Source: DATCJY01 sp036562565 (GTDB lineage: Bacteria; Bacteroidota; Bacteroidia; Flavobacteriales_D; Sanyastnellaceae). From it: 62,199 nt of DNA. The stretch spans positions 1 to 62,199 of the forward strand of contig DATCJY010000060.1 of assembly GCA_036562565.1 (NCBI GenBank), given 5' to 3'. Positions 7,001 to 16,500 of the stretch are shown here, in pieces. Under the pieces are notes generated by a model. It was not told where the DNA came from, did not search any database, and saw nothing but the letters and a program-made list of their open reading frames with translations. The position numbers were made by a program, and so were the translations under genes. Every line of letters begins with the position of its first letter. Position 1 is the stretch's first letter.

Positions 7001-9367
7001 TTATCGCACGAGTTGGAAATATCCGGCAAGTTTTTCTTTGTCTGAGCCTTTGTTGATTTCCACGATATAGTAGTAAATCCCTTCAGGCAATTCCTCAGCG
7101 CTCCAGTTGTTACGGTAGTCTTTGCTTTCGTAAACTATTTTGCCCCATCTGTTGTAAACCACCAAAGTGCTACCCGGATACTCCGTGATGGCGTTGATCT
7201 GGAACATATCGTTCTTGCCGTCACCATTTGGAGTAAAGATGTTAGGAGCGTAAATATCGCATGGTATGACTTCTACCCAGAATGTTGTAGGCGAAAAGAA
7301 ATGACATCCCGGTTCAATGACATGAACTTGGTAAAAACCGATTGTGCCAACTTCAATGGCTCTGTTAATCTCATCCTCCAATGGAACATAAACCACATCA
7401 TCCGGAGAATAGTTCCATTGATACAAGTAATTGTCACTATCAAGAGTTGGAGCGAACAAAGTTCCTGTTTCACCCAAACATATACGGATGGAATCATTCA
7501 TCGCAAATGGTGGATAAGCAGGAACAATGGCAATAACAGTATCTCTTACCAAACATCCGGGATCATCAGAAGGATAAACAGACAATACAAACGCTGTTGT
7601 CTCTTGGAATGCATCCTCTCCAATAGTAGGAGTAGCGATGTTCGCATTGTTCAAATATGCAGTATTGTTCCAAGAATAAGTATAAGTAATGCTTGGTTGA
7701 GGGTTGGTAACAACACCTTGCAAAGTCACTTCATCCCCACAGTAATAAAAATCATCACCGGCAGAAATAATCGGTCCTTCATAAGCTACCACATTGATCG
7801 ATTTTGAATAAACGCAACCGTGGTTATCGATGGCTACATAGGTGTAGTTATGTGAACCCGGATTAGCAGGAACCACTACAACCGTATCGCAAGTGGCACC
7901 GTGATCCACGATATTTTGACCTAGCCAATAAGTACTGTCGCAACTTGCACCAAAGGTTGGAGTAAATGAAAGGTCGTCATCCAACAAATCAGGGTTGAAC
8001 TTAACGTCCCAACCAAACACATAACCATTATCAGAGCTCAAATAGTCGCAGATTGTGATTACCCATGGTCCATTGAGCGGACATCCAACCAAGGCATTCC
8101 AGTCACCCACTGCGGAATAATCACCCGGGATAATACTGCTACCGGTACCGCCACTACATGGTTGAGTAACGGTTTGCAAATGCTGAGCGGTTGTTCCGGC
8201 AAGCGTTGGGTTGCTTGAATAAGGTGAGAAAGTATAATAAGCAGGGTTTCCTTGGAAAGATGGCATAGCATCATTATCACAAGGCTCTCCTAGCCATTTT
8301 CCGGCCCCACCTTGGCTGTGTAATGCCAATGAAGAACCGTCAGGACAAATGACGGTGATTGTCAAGTCACCGATGTAGGAGTGCTCCATATTGAGACCAA
8401 AGGACACGATGTCATCCAAGCTTTCTACCACCTGATTGTTTGCAAAAGCAGTAATGATAAGCGTATCACTGAAGCATTGTCCCACTTGGTCAGGCACATA
8501 AATAGCACCTCCGAAGTCAACGATTGGAATCGTGTTCCAGTTGGTTCCTATTACAGAACCACTGAGCTCCACCTCTTGCCCTACGCACACATAGTAGTCT
8601 TCTGAGACAGCCGTAATAGTTGGCAGTGTAGCAACTTTTACAATAACATTGAGCAAGTGTACACTTGTACATCCCATATCGTTTGTTACAAAGACATTCA
8701 CCTTATAGGCCCCCGGCACAGTGAAGAGTTTATCTACTGTTGGCCATGAGGTGGTGTTGGTAGTACCATCACCAAAGTCCCACACTACGCTTTGGAAAGA
8801 TGTATTGTTTGGGAAAAAGGTTCCGCTTGCGTCAAAGGTGATTGTTTCATCTTTACAGATAAGCAACTCTGCGGAGGTATCCTCACCCTCTACCTGAATG
8901 GTAGGAACAGGTTTGGTACAAGGAGGTCCACAAGAAATGATGGCGGAGAAATTTCCTACTGATGCATCGCTGTTACTTGTAAAATGAATGGTGAGACAAC
9001 CGCTGGGGTTGGATGAAGTGATATCCAACAAATACAATTGTTCGCCTGTAAAGCCGCTGGCTCCACCCACTCCATTGACAATGATGGGAGGGAATGATGT
9101 GTCCGGACCGTCATGGATAACAATCTTGTCACCTGTTCCCAAAATGGCCGTAGTCCAATAAAGGTTCAAAATTGTCTCCGGAGCTTCAGGACAAATGGTG
9201 AGTACCTCGTCCATGCCTGCGCTGTAATCACCTGCTTCGTTTCCATCGTACAAGTAATCATTACAAGCATTCGCCATTTCATCGGTAATTGACACTTGTG
9301 CCACCGAATCCACGCACACCCAATTGAATAGACAAAAGGCTAGGAGTATGTATATCTTATTATTCAT
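7001..9367 (-). CDS. Secreted multidomain protein with T9SS type B (CHU_C) domain
   Basis: The 788-residue protein has an N-terminal Sec signal peptide (about 1-23). Then come a CUB-like domain (about 30-150), a PKD domain with VVWDFGDGTTN (about 170-245), a proprotein-convertase P-like domain (about 325-470, MEHSYIGDLTITVICPDG), Ig/PKD-like repeats, and the gliding-motility-associated C-terminal domain (about 705-788, with IFTPNGDGKNDMF and VYNRWGKIVYES). The last domain directs T9SS type B export to the surface. No catalytic domain is seen, so an adhesin or structural role is likely, as inference. It follows the 146-aa gene by 21 bases and shares its promoter. Confidence 0.88.
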   Translation of the reverse strand: MNNKIYILLAFCLFNWVCVDSVAQVSITDEMANACNDYLYDGNEAGDYSAGMDEVLTICPEAPETILNLYWTTAILGTGDKIVIHDGPDTSFPPIIVNGVGGASGFTGEQLYLLDITSSNPSGCLTIHFTSNSDASVGNFSAIISCGPPCTKPVPTIQVEGEDTSAELLICKDETITFDASGTFFPNNTSFQSVVWDFGDGTTNTTSWPTVDKLFTVPGAYKVNVFVTNDMGCTSVHLLNVIVKVATLPTITAVSEDYYVCVGQEVELSGSVIGTNWNTIPIVDFGGAIYVPDQVGQCFSDTLIITAFANNQVVESLDDIVSFGLNMEHSYIGDLTITVICPDGSSLALHSQGGAGKWLGEPCDNDAMPSFQGNPAYYTFSPYSSNPTLAGTTAQHLQTVTQPCSGGTGSSIIPGDYSAVGDWNALVGCPLNGPWVITICDYLSSDNGYVFGWDVKFNPDLLDDDLSFTPTFGASCDSTYWLGQNIVDHGATCDTVVVVPANPGSHNYTYVAIDNHGCVYSKSINVVAYEGPIISAGDDFYYCGDEVTLQGVVTNPQPSITYTYSWNNTAYLNNANIATPTIGEDAFQETTAFVLSVYPSDDPGCLVRDTVIAIVPAYPPFAMNDSIRICLGETGTLFAPTLDSDNYLYQWNYSPDDVVYVPLEDEINRAIEVGTIGFYQVHVIEPGCHFFSPTTFWVEVIPCDIYAPNIFTPNGDGKNDMFQINAITEYPGSTLVVYNRWGKIVYESKDYRNNWSAEELPEGIYYYIVEINKGSDKEKLAGYFQLVR

Positions 9368-9388
9368 AGTCTCAATAAATTCGTTGGA

Positions 9389-9829
9389 TTACTTGGTTTT
9401 GTTAAGCTTTCGCTGATTTGCGATGTATTGGCTGTAAAACCGGTTGATGGTTGCTTGTGAATGCAACTGCACCACGTTGTTGGTACCATCAATCACAAAA
9501 AGTTGAACAGTCTCAGGCAATGGCTCGAAAGTATAATTCAGTGGATTGAAGTTTTCGGGCGTCAATTGGTTTATATCCAGAGCGGGCGCCCCCGGTTTCA
9601 AATAGGAGGAAAGTAACGGAAGCCCTTCGGTGGATTTTCCTGGAATGTGAACTACACACGCATTATCTACATAGAAGTTCAAATATTCCAATTGGGTAGA
9701 TGGCATTGCAGCGATTTCTGTAGCTGTGAATGACTCGGTTACTTTGGGATGAGGTTGGGCGGCCTGACAGATACCCGCTAAGGCCATGAGGGCAAACACA
9801 CCACTCAAGAATAGTTTTCTCATTTTCAT
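9389..9829 (-). CDS. Small secreted protein of unknown function
   Basis: I do not recognise this 146-residue protein. It begins with a clear Sec signal peptide, MKMRKLFLSGVFALMALAG, with likely cleavage after CQA-A near residue 23-24; there is no lipobox cysteine at the right place. The mature part is about 120 residues, with one cysteine (NACVV) and a basic tail ending NQRKLNKTK. ATG at 9829 or 9823 could both start it. It is the first gene of a two-gene unit with the T9SS type B protein, behind a textbook promoter, so a role with that cargo is plausible but unproven. Confidence 0.75.
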   Translation of the reverse strand: MKMRKLFLSGVFALMALAGICQAAQPHPKVTESFTATEIAAMPSTQLEYLNFYVDNACVVHIPGKSTEGLPLLSSYLKPGAPALDINQLTPENFNPLNYTFEPLPETVQLFVIDGTNNVVQLHSQATINRFYSQYIANQRKLNKTK

Positions 9830-9861
9830 TTTTGATAAATACTTTTCGCTAAGGTTGATGA

Positions 9862-9891
9862 CAAATCTAATGAAATCAAAGTTGTCCGCAA
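9862..9891 (-). promoter_or_regulatory. Promoter of the small secreted protein/CHU_C unit
   Basis: Minus strand TTG (9891-9889), exactly 19 bases, then TAGATTTG (9869-9862): a full match to the Bacteroidota vegetative promoter. The -7 box is 32 bases before the ATG at 9829. Confidence 0.75.
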
Positions 9892-9946
9892 CGCAACATT
9901 TTATCTTGCGCCCTCAAATAAAAGAAACAACTTTCCTATTTGTCTT

Positions 9947-11110
9947 ATGAAATTGAGTGAAGTAACAAACTCTGTTCTGGAAAAAGAATGGATGGATTTA
10001 CCTCGATATATCTATAAGGATGACAAAAACTGGATTCCCTATATAAAGCAAGATATCGCAAGCATCTTCGACCCGAAGAAGAACAAGCTCTTCCGTGACG
10101 GACAAGCGAAGCGTTGGGTATTATACAATGCTGAAGGCCGCGCCATTGGGCGTATTGCGGCCTTCATTGCCAAAAAATACTGTGACGGACAAAAGCAGCC
10201 TACCGGTGGAATCGGCTTCTTTGAGTGCATCAATGACGATGCTGCAGCCAAACAATTGCTGGATGTTGCATGTGATTGGCTCAAATCTCAAGGCATGGAA
10301 GCCGTTGACGGGCCTATCAACTTCGGAGAAAAAGAAGCTTACTGGGGATTGCTCGTGGAGAATTTTACGGATATGAGCAGTTTCCGCATGAACTACAACC
10401 CACCCTACTATCAGCGATTCTTCGAGAACTATGGCTTTAAGACCTTCTATGAGCAAATCTGTTATAAACGTGATTTATATGTTCCAGCTCAAGAAGTATT
10501 TGTGAGGAAGAGTGATGCCCTTATGGCTACAGGAGAATTCTCCGTGCGCAACATGCGGGGCAAATCGCTGAACGAAATTGCCGAGGCATTTGTAACGGTT
10601 TACAACAATGCCTGGGCCGGCCATCTCGGGTTCAAAAAAATGCAACTCCAGCAGGCACAACGCATCATGCAAAGCATGAAACAAGTGATGGACAAAGACA
10701 TTCTCATTTTTGCTTATCACCACGACAAACCCATAGGCTTCTATATCAACCTGCCTGAAGTAAACGAGTTCATGCAACACGTAAATGGCAACCTCAACCT
10801 CTGGGGCATCATCAAATTCCTTTATCACAAGTGGTTCAGCAAGCGCCACACGATGGTAGGACTGGTATTTGGGGTTGACCGTGCCTACCATGGCCGCGGA
10901 GTGGAAGGTGCAATGATAAAATTCTGCGAACAAAAGGTGGTTCCACTGAACCGATACAAGGAAACCATCCTGACTTGGATAGGCGATTTCAATCCGAAAA
11001 TGATCCACGTTGCAGAGAATTTGGGTGCAAAACCCTACCGAAAACTGATTACTTACCGCAAACTTTTTGATGAAAACGCAGTTTTTGAGCGTCACCCCAT
11101 TTTGAAATAA
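9947..11110 (+). CDS. GNAT-like acyltransferase family protein (YghO-type)
   Basis: This 387-residue cytoplasmic protein resembles the YghO-like proteins, large relatives of the GNAT acetyltransferase fold. Seen are an N-terminal segment DDKNWIPYIKQDIASIFDPKKN, a glycine-rich GRIAAFIAKKY strand-turn, FGEKEAYWGLLVENF, and a second half with FAYHHDKPIGFYINLPE and VDRAYHGRGVEGAMI; the RGxG-like turn in the latter could bind acyl-CoA. Substrate is not known for the family. It is a single gene with its own leader, followed by the tRNA genes. Family assignment is fairly sure; activity is not. Confidence 0.72.
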   Translation: MKLSEVTNSVLEKEWMDLPRYIYKDDKNWIPYIKQDIASIFDPKKNKLFRDGQAKRWVLYNAEGRAIGRIAAFIAKKYCDGQKQPTGGIGFFECINDDAAAKQLLDVACDWLKSQGMEAVDGPINFGEKEAYWGLLVENFTDMSSFRMNYNPPYYQRFFENYGFKTFYEQICYKRDLYVPAQEVFVRKSDALMATGEFSVRNMRGKSLNEIAEAFVTVYNNAWAGHLGFKKMQLQQAQRIMQSMKQVMDKDILIFAYHHDKPIGFYINLPEVNEFMQHVNGNLNLWGIIKFLYHKWFSKRHTMVGLVFGVDRAYHGRGVEGAMIKFCEQKVVPLNRYKETILTWIGDFNPKMIHVAENLGAKPYRKLITYRKLFDENAVFERHPILK

Positions 11111-11160
11111 ATTGATTTTTACCCAATTAAAAATCTTTTTAGAAAATTCTTTCAGAAAGG

Positions 11161-11190
11161 TTGCGAATGGAAAATCTGCCAGTATATTTG
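11161..11190 (+). promoter_or_regulatory. Promoter of tRNA-Lys
   Basis: TTG (11161-11163), 19 bases, TATATTTG (11183-11190) is a perfect Bacteroidota promoter. Transcription would begin near 11197, giving a leader of about 32 bases before the tRNA. Confidence 0.75.
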
Positions 11191-11228
11191 CGCCCGCTTT
11201 TCAAAGGAAACGCGACAACAACAAAGTT

Positions 11229-11301
11229 GATTCCGTAGCTCAGCTGGTAGAGCAATACACTTTTAATGTATGGGCCCTGGGTTCGAATCCCAGCGGAATC
11301 A
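11229..11301 (+). tRNA. tRNA-Lys (anticodon TTT)
   Basis: The 73-base gene folds as a full cloverleaf. GATTCCG pairs with CGGAATC in the acceptor stem, GCTC with GAGC in the D arm, and ATACA with TGTAT around loop CTTTTAA, giving anticodon TTT. The T arm is CTGGG-TTCGAAT-CCCAG. The discriminator base is A and CCA is not encoded. Confidence 0.97.
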
Positions 11302-11320
11302 CTTAATTTTGGTAGAAGAA

Positions 11321-11358
11321 AAACGGAGGACAGTTAGAAGGCTGTCCTCGTTTGTTCT
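11321..11358 (+). terminator. Terminator between the two tRNA genes
   Basis: AAACGGAGGACAG (11321-11333) pairs with CTGTCCTCGTTT (11342-11353) with one bulge; TGTTCTTC follows. It could end the tRNA-Lys transcript or allow partial read-through to tRNA-Leu. Confidence 0.7.
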
Positions 11359-11376
11359 TCATAAATACCAAGATTC

Positions 11377-11458
11377 GCCCTGGTGGTGAAATTGGTAGAC
11401 ACGTACGTTTGAGGGGCGTATTTCGCAAGATGTGCTGGTTCGAGTCCAGTCCAGGGCA
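11377..11458 (+). tRNA. tRNA-Leu (anticodon GAG)
   Basis: The 82-base class II tRNA has acceptor GCCCTGG/CCAGGGC, the Leu-type D arm GTGAAATTGGTAGACAC, and anticodon stem TACGT/GCGTA around loop TTGAGGG, giving GAG. A short variable arm around TTTCGCAAGATG follows, with T arm GCTGG-TTCGAGT-CCAGT. Discriminator A; CCA is not encoded. No clear promoter lies between it and tRNA-Lys. Confidence 0.95.
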
Positions 11459-11540
11459 CCCCGGTTTACGTGCAACAGCTCAACTGTTGTATTGCATAAC
11501 CAAAAAGACTCCTGTCCTAGAAAGTAGGATGAACTTTTTA

Positions 11541-11573
11541 AAAAACCGCTCCCTCACTTGAGCGGTTTTTTTT
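11541..11573 (+). terminator. Rho-independent terminator after tRNA-Leu
   Basis: AACCGCTC and GAGCGGTT pair around CCTCACTT, followed by a run of T to 11573. It is flanked by A before and T after, so it might work both ways, but only rightward transcription enters it. Confidence 0.85.
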
Positions 11574-11629
11574 ATTCCCTTTCTCTTTCTCTTCCTCCCT
11601 TCACACACGCGCTAGCTCTTGGCTCAAGC

Positions 11630-11637
11630 TATATTTG
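11630..11637 (+). promoter_or_regulatory. -7 box for the ABC-F gene
   Basis: TATATTTG matches TAnnTTTG exactly and lies 43 bases before the chosen ATG. No TTG at the right distance. It supports the start at 11681 rather than an earlier one inside the tRNA terminator. Confidence 0.5.
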
Positions 11638-11680
11638 CTGCCTGCATTTCAAAAACGCACCACATTTTATTTGTCCCATT

Positions 11681-13549
11681 ATGAATTACCTCTCGGTCGA
11701 AAATCTTTCAAAGTCATTTGGCATCCACAGTCTCTTTGAAGATTTGTCGTTTGGGATTGACAAGGGGCAAAAAGTCGCACTCGTTGCGCGCAATGGTGCC
11801 GGCAAAAGCTCACTCTTTCGCATACTGGCAGGACTGGATACACCGGACTCCGGCACAGTGACCTATAACAAAGAAGTAAATCTCGGCTTCTTGTCGCAAG
11901 AGCACGGTTTGGACAATAACAAGACCATCCTTGACAACATCTTCTCTGCCAACAGTCCGAAAACACGAGCTATTGCCGAGTATGAAAAAGCGATATTGAG
12001 CAATGATGAGAAGGCCATGCAGCTTGCTCATGATGCCATGGACCGCAACAATGCATGGGATTATGAAGCACGTGCACGTGAGGTTCTAGGCAAGCTTGAC
12101 ATTCATGACCTAGAGCGCATCACGGGCAGTCTCAGTGGTGGACAAAAGCGCAGGATAGCATTGGCCAAAGTACTCATTGAAGAACCGGACCTTGTATTGC
12201 TGGATGAGCCTACCAACCATTTGGATCTTGAGATGATTGAATGGTTGGAAGAGTTCCTCTCGCAGAGCAATATGACCATCTTCATGATTACGCACGACCG
12301 CTATTTCTTGGAGAACATCACAGATGAAATTCTGGAACTCGAAAACAAAACGCTTTATCGCTACAAAGGCAATTTCTCCTATTACTTGGAGAAGAAAGCC
12401 GAACGTGAAGCATTGGAAGAATCGACTCGCGAGAAACAGATGAACCTCTACAAGCGCGAGCTGGAATGGGCACGCAAGATGCCTCGAGCACGCAGCGTGA
12501 AGAGCAAGTCGCGCATGGATAGTTTTCACGAGCTAAAGGAAAGCCTCGTACGAAGCAATGACCCTACAGCGCTGGAGTTGGAAATCAACATCAGCCGTAT
12601 GGGGAGCAAGATTGTGGAGCTGCATAACGTGCGCAAAAGTTTTGGTGAAACCAAAATTCTTGATGGATTCAGCTATGTATTCAAGAATAAGGAGAAAATC
12701 GGCATTGTAGGCCGTAACGGAACCGGTAAGACCACCTTTCTCAACTTGATTACCCAACAAATACAACCCGATGGCGGAAAAGTAGTCGTTGGGGATACGG
12801 TGGTATTTGGATATTTCTCCCAAAATACTGTTCCGGTAAAAGAAGGATTGCGTCTTTTGGAAGCCGTGAGAGAGGTGGCTGATTATATTCCTTTGACAAA
12901 AGGCAAAACCATATCGGCTGCGCAAATGCTGGAGCGCTTCATGTTTCCGCGGCATCAGCACAGCACACTGGTAGAAAAACTCAGCGGTGGTGAGCGCAAG
13001 CGTTTGCAATTGCTCCTTGTGCTGATGAAGAATCCGAACTTCCTCATCCTGGATGAACCCACCAACGACCTTGATGTCTTCACGCTTGCAGCACTTGAAG
13101 AATATTTGCTTTACTATCCGGGTTGCCTGCTCATTGTGAGTCACGACCGCTACTTCTTGGATAAACTTGTGGACCACATGTTTGTACTCGATGGTGAAGG
13201 CAAAGTGCGCGACATACTGGGCAACTACGATGCCTACCGCAAGGTGGAAGAGCAAATCGCTTTACAAAAATCCCAAACGAAGAAAGAAACTGCTGCTAGC
13301 GAAAAGCCAATAGAGAAAAAGGAAACTCCCAAAACGCGGATGTCTTTCAAAGAGAAACACGAGTTCAACCAACTGGAGAAAGAGCTACCACTCCTTGAGC
13401 AAAAGAAAGCTGAACTGGAAGCCAAGCTACAGACCGCAACAACAGACCATACAGAGCTCACCAAGATCACAGAAGAACTGGGCAAGGTTGTGGAAGAACT
13501 CGATACGAAGACCATGCGTTGGTTAGAGCTCAGTGAGCTCGACCAATAG
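11681..13549 (+). CDS. ABC-F family ATPase, Uup-like
   Basis: The 622-residue soluble protein has two ABC ATPase domains and no membrane segments. Domain 1 shows NGAGKSS, LSGGQKRR and LLDEPTNHLD; domain 2 shows NGTGKTT, LSGGERKR and ILDEPTNDLD. The linker between them (about 255-310) carries basic residues. The C-terminus (about 545-622) is charged and helical, a coiled coil as in Uup, which binds DNA or ribosomes. ABC-F proteins act on ribosomes as translation factors or on branched DNA; which applies here is unknown. It begins at ATG 11681 because the longer frame enters the tRNA terminator. It ends 7 bases before the convergent sensor gene. Confidence 0.92.
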   Translation: MNYLSVENLSKSFGIHSLFEDLSFGIDKGQKVALVARNGAGKSSLFRILAGLDTPDSGTVTYNKEVNLGFLSQEHGLDNNKTILDNIFSANSPKTRAIAEYEKAILSNDEKAMQLAHDAMDRNNAWDYEARAREVLGKLDIHDLERITGSLSGGQKRRIALAKVLIEEPDLVLLDEPTNHLDLEMIEWLEEFLSQSNMTIFMITHDRYFLENITDEILELENKTLYRYKGNFSYYLEKKAEREALEESTREKQMNLYKRELEWARKMPRARSVKSKSRMDSFHELKESLVRSNDPTALELEINISRMGSKIVELHNVRKSFGETKILDGFSYVFKNKEKIGIVGRNGTGKTTFLNLITQQIQPDGGKVVVGDTVVFGYFSQNTVPVKEGLRLLEAVREVADYIPLTKGKTISAAQMLERFMFPRHQHSTLVEKLSGGERKRLQLLLVLMKNPNFLILDEPTNDLDVFTLAALEEYLLYYPGCLLIVSHDRYFLDKLVDHMFVLDGEGKVRDILGNYDAYRKVEEQIALQKSQTKKETAASEKPIEKKETPKTRMSFKEKHEFNQLEKELPLLEQKKAELEAKLQTATTDHTELTKITEELGKVVEELDTKTMRWLELSELDQ

Positions 13550-13556
13550 AATGGCC

Positions 13557-16500
13557 TTACAATTGAATACCTATAACGAGGACATCATCCACTTGCTCTT
13601 CATTTCCCTTCCATTGATTGAAGTAGAAATTGAGCATGCCTTTCTGCTCTGAAATTGGTACTTCTGCAAATTCCTGAAGGATCCGCTTGAACTGTTTTTT
13701 ACCGATTTTCTTACCACTCTCACCTCCGAACTGCGCATAGTATCCATCGCTGGTGAGATAAATGCGATCGCCTTGGTTATATACAATATAACGTGACTCA
13801 AAAACTTTCTCCTTACCAGATTTATTAGCGCCAAGCGAAAATCTGGAAGCTTCTATTTCTTGCAGCTTGTTGTCCTTTACATAAAACAATGGACGCAAAG
13901 CACTGCAATAAGAAATGACCTGCAAGTCGGTTTCAATCACACAAAGAATGATGTCCATGCCATCATTCAAATCCGATTGCTCATTACGGATATGCAATGC
14001 CGAACACAGGCCTTTGTCCACAAAGCGAAGAATTTCAGCGGGGTCTTTCAGTTTGTATTCACCAACGGCTCTGTTGAGCAATTCGTGACCTATGATACTC
14101 ATGAATGCTCCGGGAACACCGTGGCCTGTGCAATCGACCGCTGCTATATAATGCAAGTTATCAGCCTTGTAATACCAATAGAAATCACCACTTACAATAC
14201 TCGCTGGCCTGAAATAGATAAAATGATTCGGGAATGATCTTGCCAAATCCGTTTCAGTAGGAAGTATAGCGTTTTGAATGCGTTTGGCGTAATTGAGACT
14301 GTCGGTTATTTGTAAGTTCTTATAGCGCACTCTTTCAAATGCGCGCTTCATATCACGCGTGCGCTCATCGACCTTCTGCTCCAATCGGTCATTCAAAATG
14401 CGCAATGCCGCTTCAGAACGTTTGGCCTCGGTAATATCGTGCAGGTTGATGAGGTAACCTTTGATATTGGGATCTCCAAGAAGATTGTTGACCAACCCTT
14501 CCAACCAAATATAATGTCCTGAGGGATGTTGAATACGCAATTCAAGTTGAACTGGAGTCTGTCCGTTGCGCTTAGAGCGATTCAGAGTTGACAATAGTTT
14601 GAGGCGATCTTCTTTGACGATGCTATTCAATACTGAATTAAAAGTCAGTTTTTGTAAACTCTCAATACCGCTAATACGCCCAACAGACGGACTGGCATAA
14701 GTCACATGCCAATTTTTATCCAATAAGATGATTGCATCATAATTGTTTTCAATCAAAGCACGGAACCGTTGTTCACTGACCGCCAGTTTCATCTCTGCTT
14801 CGCGGCTTTCGGTAATATCATAGATGATACCAAGTACCCTCACCGGGTTATCATACAAATCATATTCATATCTGCTCTCGGAGTATACATACCGAATGCG
14901 GCCATCCTTTCTGCGAATGATTCGGTAATAAACAGCTGAAGTGCTTCCTACTTTGGAAGTATGGATGGTTTCTCTCACCAGAGCCACATCATCCGGATGG
15001 ATATAATCCAATAGGGTATCAATCTTTATATCCGTCAAAGAGTTCACCGGAATTCCGACCAGACGATAAACCTCTTCTGACCAAATAGTAACACCTGAGG
15101 CAAGGTCCACCTCCCAACTGCCAAGGCGAGCAATTTGCTGCGCTTTCTTAAGCCTGATTTCATTGAGTCTTCGCAGTTCCTCGGTTCTTGCATGATGACG
15201 TTCCTTTACAAATAAATCCAGAGCAAATGAGATATCATTCACCGCTTCATGAAGTAAAGAGATTTCACTTTCATCAAAAAAATTCACCGTGTGAGCATTG
15301 AAACAAATACATCCAATAGTTACACTTGATTCTTTCAATGGAAAAATAGCTGAGGATTTATACTCCATACGCTTGGCTTCCTTACCTAGCATACCTCCTT
15401 CAGCCTCTTTATCGAAATCATTGAAAAGAACATAATTTCCATGGCGGAATACCTGCGTATATAATTGCGGCCATTGTGTTTCATTGTTATAATCAATGTC
15501 TTGATAGCGCCATAAGTTGCCATCGTCAATGCCTCGCTGATTCACACAATTCAATACCCGCCCTTCATGCAGAAGGGCAATCCACACAGAGTGAAATTTG
15601 CCGTACTGAATGGCAATGTCACAAACTCTATCGAACAATATTTTCTGGTCGCGTACTTGTACAATGGTCTGATTAATTTGACTAATAAAAGCATAGAGTC
15701 TATTGCTTTTGATTAGCCTTTCTTCTGCAACTTTCTGAGGAGTTATATCTCTGTAAGTCACTACAAGGCTCTTAAGGTCCTCATTGTGCAATTGGTTATT
15801 GAATATCGCATCCAGCCACACATAATGTCCATCTCTGTGGCAAATACGGAACATGGTGCGAACGGGAACTCCGGGATTTTGCAAGGCTTCCTGCCGTGTT
15901 GCCACAACCTTCTCCACATCCTCGGGATGCACATTGCCCATGTTGTGTCCACTTTTTCTTTCATCCAATGTCCAGCCCGTGATGCGTTCAGCAGCAGGAC
16001 TTCGGTAAACCAACTCCATATCCTTTGAGAAAAAGGAAACAGCATCGAAATTATTTTCCACTACTGCTTTGAACCGGATTTGACTCTTTAATAAATCAGC
16101 TGTTCGCTCACGCACCTTCTCCTCCAGTTGAAGGTTGAGCAGTCGTAGCTTTTCAGCTGTATCACGTCTTTCCAAGTCCGATATATTCAACAAACGAGAC
16201 AGGTACCAGATGAACAAGAAGAAGAACGTACACAATCCCATGATGACAATGGCCAGCGACAGCTCCACACTGGAGAAATAAGCATTGTACATGGTTAATC
16301 CAACCAATCCCAACACAATAGGCATCACAAGAATGAATGGCAGTAACACGCGTGCCATAATGCCACCCGCATATTTGCTGGAAAGCGTATTCATAAAGGC
16401 ACTCTTGTGATTGTACAACATGAGAATGGTAGAGAACATGAAAAGAGCTATCGCAGTCTGAATAGACATTGGAGAATACGTTTCTATCAAATAGAACTCC

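Noticed and set aside
11135..11228. A 64-codon frame running through the tRNA-Lys gene.
   Set aside because: It overlaps the tRNA and its promoter; no protein features.
13860..14237. Long antisense frames opposite the sensor and giant genes.
   Set aside because: They follow the codon pattern of the opposite strand and have no start signals or motifs.
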